Shown: positions 6,498 through 11,745 of the stretch, in pieces
Layout: each line of letters begins with the position of its first letter
Position numbering within the stretch: position 1 is the first letter of the stretch
Notes under the pieces: generated by a model
Databases searched by the model: none
Seen by the model: only the letters and a program-made list of their open reading frames with translations
What the model was told of the DNA's origin: nothing
Translations under genes and position numbers: made by a program
DNA from: CALMFT01 sp041674565
Lineage (GTDB): Bacteria > Patescibacteriota > Gracilibacteria > Absconditabacterales > Absconditicoccaceae
Length of the DNA: 11,745 nt
Direction: 5' to 3'
NCBI GenBank assembly: GCA_041674565.1
Contig: JBAYVQ010000019.1
Span: 1-11,745 of the forward strand

Positions 6498-8096
6498 ATG
6501 ACCTACACGTCAGACGAAAGACAAGTCAGAATCCAAAAAAGACAAGAACTCAAAGATATGGGCATCGTGCCTTACGTACAAAAACGACACAAAGAAAGCA
6601 ATATAGCAGAACTTATTGAAAAAGCAAATGCGGGTAATTTGAGAAGTATCGAAGAAATACTTCAAGCTCCTCAAAAAAACTCAGTAACAGCTGGAAGATT
6701 GATTCTCAAAAGAATTAGTGGCAAGCTTTCTTTCGCTCAAATCATTGATGAGACAGCGCAAATTCAACTCATGTTCGAGCACCAGTGAACCAAACTGCTG
6801 ACGCAACCAACAATAGATCCCAGTACCATCATGGGAGAATCCACTAAATCTTTTGATTATTGGTTTTTAGACAAATATATAGACGCGGGAGATATTATCG
6901 GGGTAAAGTGAGAGCTATTTCATACTCACAAAGGAGAGCTCACGATATTTGTTTCAGAGTATCAATTATTATCCAAAGCTCTCAGACCTCTTGGAGATAA
7001 ATTTCATGGCTTGGGAGAAAATACCGAAAATGCTTACAGACAAAGGTACTTGGATATGATTCACAACCGCGAAGCACTGGATAGGATGAAGCTCAGGTTT
7101 CAGTTTATGAAAGTCATCAGAGATTTTTATCATGAGAATGGTTTTCTAGAAATAGAGACGCCAGCACTGGGTAATTCTGCTTCTGGAGCTGCTGCTGCAC
7201 CTTTCGTCACTCATCACAACGACTTCGATATCGATATGTATCTCAGGATTTCTCCTGAAACAAACTTGAAAAAAGCGACGGTAGGTATGCTGGAAAAGGT
7301 ATTTGAGGTGGCGAAAGATTTCCGCAATGAGGGTTCGGATCCTAGTCATCATCAAGAGTTCACGATGATCGAGCACTACGCTGCATATCGAAATCATGAA
7401 GACAATATGGCTTTCACGGAGCAGATGTTTGACTACGTCTTCAGTAAACTACCCCAACTCAAGAAAGAGATTAATGTGCCAGACAAAGAAGGTAATATGA
7501 GGACGGTAAACTTCACTACCCCATGGCCAAGGATAGATTATGTCGAACAAATTTTGAAAGATAGTGGCATCGACGTATCTCAGTACGAAGCAAAAGATGA
7601 AGATACTCTGAGAGCAGACATCCTAGCCAAAGGTCACAAACGAGAAGGTATCGAAAAACAAGCAACAGCTACCATGATTGATTATCTCTACAAAAAAGTA
7701 ACCAGACCAAAAATAGGTGGCCCAGCGTTTATCGTGAACTACCCCAAGACTATGCAACCGCTCGCACGTGTCAGTGATCGTGATCCCAAAATCGTGGAGC
7801 AACGACAACTTTTGATCAATGGACGAGAGGTGATCAAAGCATACTGCGAGCTCGTAGACCCTATCCAACAACAACTCAACTTTGACGAGCAAGCAAGCGC
7901 TGCTGCTGCGGGAGATGAAGAAACAACTTCAGGCGATCCAGATTTTGTCTTGGCTATGGAATACGGTATGCCACCACAATCTTGACGAGGTATGGGTATC
8001 GACCGTATCTTCGCCCTTTTGACCGAACAATCTAACATCCGCGACGTCATCTTATTCCCCATGATGAAACCTGAAAATAAGGAAATCCAAGAGTAA
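6498..8096 (+). CDS. lysS: Lysyl-tRNA synthetase, class II
   Basis: 532 aa with TGA codons at 6786, 6909 and 7983. It charges tRNA-Lys with lysine using ATP in the cytoplasm. The N-terminal OB-fold anticodon domain (about 50-165) contains TAGRLILKRISGKLSFAQII and ends GELTIFVSEYQLLSKALRPL, then KFHGL and YRQRYLDMI. Class II motif 1 is around 215-224 (GFLEIETPAL), motif 2 around 275-279 (FRNEG, with HQEFTMIEHYAAY after it), and motif 3 is GRGMGIDRIFALLT (from 496), whose first Gly is TGA. LEKVF, VTHH and EYGMPP match LysRS rather than AspRS/AsnRS. An acidic insert (GDEETTSGDPDF) precedes motif 3. ATG 6498 is chosen; an upstream in-frame ATG at 6408 would overlap the previous gene by 50 nt. Good match throughout. 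Confidence 0.96.
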
Positions 8097-8166
8097 GCGC
8101 TTATACACTTTATGTGATGGGGAAATCATCAATCGACCTCGATGAAAAGTTGGTCAACACAAGACT

Positions 8167-8415
8167 TTACTTTTTAGAATTGTAGGCATCCAAAAACTCT
8201 TGATAAGTAAATCAAGCGTTCTTAAGCATACATACAAATGTTGGGATAATCATGCAATCTCTACCATGCACCTTCACAACAATAAATTCCTTTTCTTCTG
8301 CTTTGGGGCTATATCGAGTTTGGTGGGAACCCTCTATATGGTACAAAAAACGACACCCTAGTTTTTTGAGTGTCTTTTCTATATCTCTGAACTTAAACAC
8401 TTGCATTTTAGGCAT
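8167..8415 (-). CDS. hicA: HicA-type mRNA interferase toxin
   Basis: 82 aa. HicA toxins have a small double-stranded-RNA-binding-like fold and cleave mRNA; a conserved His is catalytic. The order of motifs fits: KFRDIEKTLKKLGCRFLYH (family exVIKxLexxGFxxxRQ), GSHQTRY (catalytic-His GSH), VVKVHGRD (family VPxH), then CMLKNAGFTYQEFLDAY (family xILRxAGISxEEFLxLL). The glycine of that last motif is TGA (8212-8214, residue 68); under the standard code the protein loses this C-terminal helix. The start overlaps the hicB stop by 8 nt, so translation is probably coupled. It is convergent with lysS, with a 70-nt gap. Confident from the paired antitoxin. Confidence 0.88.
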
Positions 8416-8641
8416 AGGCTACTTGACGGGTACCAATATTTACTAAGAATTTCAATGTCATTTCTTTAGATTTTCTTTCATTACGCTTTTTTATGAATAT
8501 AGGCAGCACTTTAGAGACATTTTCTTTAACCTCTTCCTCACTTTTTCACTCTGTCATAAATCAGGGCACCTCTTCGCATGTCGCAATAAAGTACTCAATT
8601 TTTTTTTCTACAAATTTTTGTATTATTATACTGTATATCAT
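8408..8641 (-). CDS. hicB: HicB-type antitoxin, short form
   Basis: 77 aa with TGA at Gly27 and Gly32. The core EYFIATCEEVPGFMTEG followed by KSEEEVKENVSKVLPIFIKK matches HicB (YVAxCPELPGCVTEGDTLEEALxNIKEAIEL). Both motif glycines (PG and EG) are UGA codons, so under the standard code only 26 residues remain, which makes the gene easy to miss. HicB neutralises HicA by binding it. Many HicB proteins carry a C-terminal HTH or ribbon-helix-helix domain for autoregulation; here only about 25 basic residues follow the core (KKRNERKSKEMTLKF), so a DNA-binding domain is not evident. Order is hicB then hicA, the reverse of the E. coli order. Confidence 0.88.
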
Positions 8642-8671
8642 TTTTATATATTTAGATAGTAAATAATGTTA

Positions 8672-8700
8672 ATTATAAACACAACACTATCATAAATCAA
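8672..8700 (-). promoter_or_regulatory. Sigma70-like promoter of hicBA
   Basis: On the minus strand TTGATT (8700-8695), a 17-nt spacer, then a perfect TATAAT (8677-8672). The -10 box ends 30 nt before the hicB ATG, predicting a leader of about 24 nt. No Shine-Dalgarno is visible in the leader. Confidence 0.7.
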
Positions 8701-8749
8701 TTATTTTACAATATAGAGAAATATTTGTATTATGCAATGCAAACTAGCA

Positions 8750-8775
8750 ATAAGTAGTACTATTGTACTACTTAT
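8750..8775. repeat. Perfect 11-bp inverted repeat, 4-nt loop
   Basis: ATAAGTAGTAC, loop TATT, GTACTACTTAT. All 11 pairs match. No T-run follows on either strand, so it is a poor terminator. It lies 50 nt upstream of the -35 box of hicBA, on the far side from the gene. It could be a protein-binding site or a remnant repeat. Confidence 0.7.
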
Positions 8776-8931
8776 ATTAAGAATTACAATACCCTGGTTA
8801 TTCAGTCCAAAACGTTATCTTATGAAACTATACAGTACTATCGGAACATATTCACAGTCTCCTCGCTCTAATGTTTTATCAAACGCACTGTGTGAATCCG
8901 TAAGTAAAGCATTGATAGCAATGGAAAACAT

Positions 8932-8978
8932 AGGTTGGCGAGCTGGGTCCCGTCCGAAGGATGGGTGATCGCCAACTT
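8932..8978. repeat. Nested hairpin (repeat-like)
   Basis: Outer stem GTTGGCGA (8934-8941) pairs with TCGCCAAC (8969-8976), extendable by two pairs. Inner stem CCCGTCC (8949-8955) pairs with GGATGGG (8959-8965) across a GAA loop. The segment is much richer in G+C than its surroundings. It looks like a dispersed palindromic repeat, not a gene. Confidence 0.6.
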
Positions 8979-9037
8979 CGTAAACTAAACAATGATGGGG
9001 TCGCAAAACATAACACTGCGTTTGATGGGTCTTTTTG

Positions 9038-9067
9038 GTTACTTTTTGGACTCGTGCAAAAAGTAAC
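9038..9067. repeat. Perfect 11-bp inverted repeat, 8-nt loop
   Basis: GTTACTTTTTG (9038-9048), loop GACTCGTG, CAAAAAGTAAC (9057-9067). All 11 pairs match. Part of the same hairpin block as 8932-8978 and 9085-9129. Confidence 0.7.
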
Positions 9068-9084
9068 AAATAAGAATATATTGG

Positions 9085-9129
9085 ATTGCTTCGCGGAGTT
9101 TACCTCGCAGTACTGCGAGGGCTCGCAAT
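9085..9129. repeat. GC-rich palindromic repeat (ATTGCTTCGC...CTCGCAAT type)
   Basis: The outer arms ATTGCTTCGC and GCTCGCAAT flank an 18-nt perfect palindrome CCTCGCAGTACTGCGAGG (9103-9120). The wording 'attgcttcgc ... tcgcaatgacg' resembles a type of dispersed intergenic repeat I know from several bacterial genomes; that likeness is from memory. Confidence 0.65.
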
Positions 9130-9150
9130 GACGATCGCTAAGCGTGCCAA

Positions 9151-9178
9151 TTGCAAATAACTCTAATAACATTATAAA
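9151..9178 (+). promoter_or_regulatory. Sigma70-like promoter of the HD hydrolase gene
   Basis: TTGCAA (9151-9156), a 16-nt spacer, TATAAA (9173-9178). The -10 box ends 30 nt before the ATG at 9209, the same distance as for hicB. It would drive the HD gene and probably the following kinase-like gene. Confidence 0.6.
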
Positions 9179-9208
9179 AGAACAAACATTTTAGCGCAAC
9201 GCAGACTC

Positions 9209-9754
9209 ATGTCCACTCCCAGCAGAGAACAAGCAGAACAACTCGCACAAAAATACCTCAAGGATACGCTCAGACACTGCCAACAAGTAGGCGGTATTAT
9301 GGAGTATTTTGCCAAAGAATTGGGGCAAGATAGTAACTACTGGTACATCGCTGGGTTATTACACGATATTGATCGGGATTACGTTCAGAAAGATAGCGGC
9401 AAGCACCTCAAACAAGAGTTTGATACCATCATGGATGAGATCAACGCGCCAACAGAGCTTAGGGATGATATGAAATCACATGGCTATCGACTCAGTGGCG
9501 TACCTGTGGGAGATAGCCTTATCAGAAAGTATCTTATTTCGGTAGATGAATTGAGTGGATTTTTGCATGCCTACTCCCTTATGAGACCTACCAAATTCGA
9601 GGGTATGGAACGATCTGGTATCAAAAAAAGACTCAAAGACAAAACCTTCGCCGCAGGCGTAGACCGCGAACATGTCATGAATTGCGAGACCTACCTGGGC
9701 ATACCAGTAGATACCTTTGCTATGCAAGTAGTCCAAGCAATGAAAACCCTCTAG
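9209..9754 (+). CDS. HD-superfamily predicted hydrolase (COG2316-like)
   Basis: 181 aa, no TGA codon. The HD metal-binding signature is present: His23 in LRHCQQVGG, His52-Asp53 in AGLLHDIDRDY, and a later Asp in SVDELSGF (about 111-117). The ending FAAGVDREHVMNCETYLGIP matches the characteristic C-terminal block of this family (FAAGVxREexxxxaexLGxP), preceded by KKRLKDK. These features point to the COG2316-type predicted HD hydrolases of about 185 aa, probably cytosolic phosphohydrolases whose substrate is not established. ATG 9209 fits the family start and its promoter spacing. It is followed after 92 nt by the kinase-like gene on the same strand. Confidence 0.88.
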   Translation: MSTPSREQAEQLAQKYLKDTLRHCQQVGGIMEYFAKELGQDSNYWYIAGLLHDIDRDYVQKDSGKHLKQEFDTIMDEINAPTELRDDMKSHGYRLSGVPVGDSLIRKYLISVDELSGFLHAYSLMRPTKFEGMERSGIKKRLKDKTFAAGVDREHVMNCETYLGIPVDTFAMQVVQAMKTL

Positions 9755-9764
9755 AAAAACATCT

Positions 9765-9837
9765 TCAGATTATTATTCATGTACTCTTATTCTTCACAGA
9801 CACACCGAGAACTATTATCTAGATATTGAATAATCTG
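9765..9837 (+). repeat. Inverted repeat and shared element before the kinase-like gene
   Basis: CAGATTATT (9766-9774) and AATAATCTG (9829-9837) form a perfect 9-bp inverted repeat separated by 54 nt. The left arm is part of TCAGATTATTATTCAT (9765-9780), which matches 4663-4678 with one difference. The right arm ends 9 nt before the ATG at 9847, so pairing in the RNA would place the start next to a stem. Confidence 0.5.
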
Positions 9838-9846
9838 ACAAACAAC

Positions 9847-10476
9847 ATGAACTCTACACCACCAAGACTACATACCGCCACCTTCATGATGGGCGTCACA
9901 GGCGCAGGTAAAAACACTCAAATCAAAAAAATACTGGAAAAATATCCGCATCTGTTTGCCCAGTGTCTTTCCACCAAGACAAGAGGCTTTAGGCCTGGAG
10001 AAAAAGACGGCGTAGACTTCCATAAGCTATCTGTAGAGGAGTTTTTGCAAAAAATCAAAGAAGGTTATTTCTTGGAATGGATGCAGGATCCAGAAACATT
10101 GGAGTACTACGGCACATCTATGGCCAGCCTATACAATACGCTACAGCGTTTTCATGCGATAAAAGAGTTGGAGCCCATAGGATTCAAGGATCTGTTAGAT
10201 CAATCGCCAAATTTCTTATACAAAGGTATTTTTATAGACGTGCCAGACGACGTCATTGCGCAAAGAGCGCATGAAAGGTGAGGTATGGATGAAGAAGAAT
10301 TACCCAAAAGATTGGTCAAATCACAGACAGAAAGAAAGCTTATAGCAGAACTCTTGGTGCAGTGAGCTCCTATCACCGTACTCAATGGGAATCAGCCCAT
10401 AGCATCAGTGACTAGGCGTATCGAGGATATATTGATGGCATTCCCCGATAATCGCAAAAGACACAATAGAGAGTAA
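9847..10476 (+). CDS. gmk: Guanylate kinase-like protein
   Basis: 209 aa with TGA at 10279 (Gly145) and 10363 (Gly173). Guanylate kinase converts GMP and ATP to GDP and ADP. P-loop GVTGAGKNT is at 16-24. The GMP-binding region LSTKTRGFRPGEKDGVDFH (41-59) matches STTTRxPRPGExdGvDYxF, with Ser42, Arg46 and Arg49 kept and the usual Tyr replaced by Phe58. FLEW supplies Glu77, and YYGTS (87-91) supplies Tyr88. The lid region HERGGMDEEELPKRLVKSQTE matches RGxdseexIxxRL. The P-loop ends GKNTQ, more like adenylate kinase (GKGTQ) than the usual GKST/GKSS. ATG 9847 is preferred to an in-frame TTG at 9826. It could be a diverged nucleotide kinase, but the fold is clear. Confidence 0.82.
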
Positions 10477-10478
10477 AT

Positions 10479-11471
10479 TTATATCTTCATGGGGATATCT
10501 TTCACTACGAAGTAGAGTGATCCAGGGTCAGATGTCTGTCGGTTTTCTTTGGCAATATAGTCTGAAAAAAATCTATTGTTGAGGCTGCCAACACAAACCA
10601 CTTTGGAGGCACTGAGTCTAAAAATTCAAACACAATTTTGATGCGATATTTGCTGAGTCATGCCTTGACCATCCAAACTGTTGGGAGCATCGAAAGCATA
10701 TTCACCTATAGCAAGATTTTCAATTCTTTGAAGATAGTTATGGTCGATACGAATTCAGGGTTTTGGATTATATAGTTTGATTATGCCCATCATTTCTTGA
10801 AGTTTGTTGGGCGAATGCACAAACAACTTCCACATATTTGTAAAATCACCAAGTTGTTGCTCTAGTCTTTTTTGTTCATTCACGAGTAATCCATATTCTC
10901 TCTTGAGATTCTCCTTGGACTGTTCTCGCCCTTGTTTGATGGCAACTAATTTCGCTTCCACTGTTTTCCGAGACAGATTAGCAGATCACACATCGCTTTC
11001 GCCACTATATGTAAACATAAATTTTATGGCATAAAGTAGCTCTGTCAGTTTATTACGTTCTTTGGATTGAGATAACAACTCACCAAATTCCAAAAAATCC
11101 AAATCCGCATTAAGTTCAGCGAAATCCTTTGCAACACCCTGCACAACATGCTCTCACCAATGTTCGTCAAAAATTGGTTTTAGGTCTCAAAAAGACTGCA
11201 TCAACGCTTTGACTTTTTGTTTCATAAGATCTCTTTCTGGTCAAACAATCAAACCTTTTCTTACATGCAAAGCATCCAATAATCCAGTCAGACTATCAAA
11301 AAACAAAGACACTTGGTCAACCAGATTACCTTTACGTGACTCACTCAATATAGCCTGAATAGCCTTATTGATGATACCGTGTCTAAGCAAAGCTTTACGA
11401 TCTAGAGGATTTATGGCGACATGTTTATTTATTTTACCATCGTCGGCTGATTTTGTCTCAAAACGGATCAT
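10479..11471 (-). CDS. Hypothetical 330-aa coiled-coil protein
   Basis: 330 codons from ATG 11471 to TAA, with six TGA glycines (first at 11243-11241). I do not recognise the family. It is hydrophilic with no signal peptide or membrane segment. Residues about 20-110 look helical. A Lys/Glu/Leu-rich coiled coil is likely at about 165-215 (EYGLLVNEQKRLEQQLGDF). The C-terminal 100 residues look mixed alpha/beta (SASKVVCVGSLNNRFF, then SLYFVVKDI). A TTG at 11531 would extend it by 20 residues, but that codon overlaps the -35 box, so ATG 11471 is chosen. It is convergent with the kinase-like gene: the two stop codons are 2 nt apart. Under the standard code it would appear as several fragments. Confidence 0.82.
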
Positions 11472-11503
11472 GTCTTTATGTATAGCAAATACAATGAAAC
11501 ACG

Positions 11504-11531
11504 AGTATAAATAATGTATATCATTTGTCAA
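11504..11531 (-). promoter_or_regulatory. Sigma70-like promoter of the 330-aa gene
   Basis: On the minus strand a perfect TTGACA (11531-11526), a 16-nt spacer, then TATACT (11509-11504). The -10 box ends 32 nt before ATG 11471. It lies just after a terminator for the upstream gene, consistent with an independent transcript. Confidence 0.75.
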
Positions 11532-11553
11532 TATATCTACGATATATATGCAG

Positions 11554-11575
11554 AAAAACCAGCATGCGCTGGTTT
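11554..11575 (-). terminator. Rho-independent terminator (minus strand)
   Basis: AAACCAGC (11556-11563) and GCTGGTTT (11568-11575) form a perfect 8-bp stem with a 4-nt loop. Read on the minus strand it ends in TTTTT before CTGC. It lies 32 nt past the stop of the partial gene at 11607 and would end that transcript. On the plus strand the T-run is only three, so it is directional. Confidence 0.75.
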
Positions 11576-11606
11576 CTCAGGTTATTCATAATAGATAAGT
11601 GAATCT

Positions 11607-11744
11607 TTAGAAGCTTGGGTGATTGTCTGCTGATACCAATGAGACATCACGATGCATCTCAAACGGTGCGGGTATCGGGTCATGAGCAAGTGCCACATCA
11701 TCGTGATCTCCACCTTCTTCCTCAGCTCTTGGGTCCAAAAAGAT
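11607..11744 (-). CDS. 3' end of an unrecognised gene (partial)
   Basis: The last 46 codons of a frame that enters from beyond the window edge, ending in TAA (11609-11607). The visible sequence is acidic and rich in Asp, His, Pro and Ala (PRAEEEGGDHDDVALAHDP, ending SADNHPSF), with no domain I can name. It is supported as a real C-terminus by the open frame and by the directional terminator 32 nt downstream. The acidic, His-rich character suggests a disordered tail. Confidence 0.55.
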   Translation of the reverse strand: MFLDPRAEEEGGDHDDVALAHDPIPAPFEMHRDVSLVSADNHPSF

Positions 11745-11745
11745 A

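Larger units (their letters stand above)
8642..9208. other. Gene-poor repeat-bearing stretch
   Basis: 567 nt between hicB and the HD hydrolase gene. It holds the hicBA promoter (8672-8700), an 11-bp inverted repeat (8750-8775), three hairpin-forming segments (8932-8978, 9038-9067, 9085-9129) and the promoter of the HD gene (9151-9178). Small open frames occur on both strands over the hairpins (for example 8732-8986 plus) but show no protein-family features; I treat them as chance. Confidence 0.6.

Noticed and set aside
8732..8986. A plus-strand frame of 84 codons with a hydrophobic N-terminus, ending TAA
   Set aside because: It runs through an inverted repeat and a GC-rich nested hairpin, has no family features, and the opposite strand is also open there. 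More likely repeat DNA than a gene.
8750..9129. A CRISPR array
   Set aside because: The palindromes differ from one another and are not regularly spaced direct repeats; no cas genes are present.
8815..9172. Two overlapping minus-strand frames over the hairpin block
   Set aside because: They cover palindromic repeat sequence in two frames and show composition typical of translated repeats, with no promoter or start context.
11471..11531. A TTG start at 11531 for the 330-aa gene
   Set aside because: The codon lies within the -35 box TTGACA, so it would be upstream of the transcript start.

Overview
The window comes from a bacterium that reads UGA as glycine (translation table 25). This points to the Absconditabacteria (SR1) / Gracilibacteria branch of the Candidate Phyla Radiation. 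The evidence is internal. Under the standard code IF-3, IF-1, bL35, bL21, uS13, uS4, LysRS, a guanylate-kinase-like protein, HicA and HicB are all cut by in-frame TGA codons. With TGA read as Gly each becomes a full-length family member, and many of the restored glycines are family-conserved. I count about 44 in-frame TGA codons. Every complete gene ends in TAA or TAG. No gene start I examined has a recognisable Shine-Dalgarno sequence.

Layout. (1) 14-167: tRNA-Arg(UCU) and tRNA-Glu(CUC). (2) 217-5322, plus strand: a merged translation cluster of infC-rpmI-rplT, a 73-aa unknown ORF, tRNA-Leu(UAA), a bS21-like protein, rplU, infA, rpmJ, two unknown 91-aa ORFs, then rpsM-rpsK-rpsD, closed by a hairpin terminator at 5372-5400. 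rpoA and rplQ, which often follow rpsD, are absent. (3) 5420-8096, plus strand: a YdjM/DUF457-type membrane protein and lysyl-tRNA synthetase. (4) 8167-8700, minus strand: a hicB-hicA toxin-antitoxin pair with its own promoter. (5) 8642-9208: a gene-poor stretch with several inverted repeats that looks like dispersed-repeat DNA. (6) 9209-10476, plus strand: an HD-superfamily hydrolase and a guanylate-kinase-like protein. (7) 10479-11745, minus strand: an unrecognised 330-aa coiled-coil protein with its own promoter, preceded by a terminator and the 3' end of a further unrecognised gene.

Most of the window is translation machinery (initiation factors, ribosomal proteins, tRNAs, an aminoacyl-tRNA synthetase), apparently read as a few long plus-strand units. 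Three promoters with recognisable -35 and -10 boxes precede hicB, the HD hydrolase and the 330-aa gene. In each, the -10 box ends 30-32 nt before the start codon, implying leaders of about 24 nt without a Shine-Dalgarno site. The novel content is the three small unknown ORFs embedded in the ribosomal cluster, the TA pair whose conserved glycines are UGA codons, a shared AT-rich element upstream of several genes, and the palindromic repeat block. No clearly new multi-gene system is evident.
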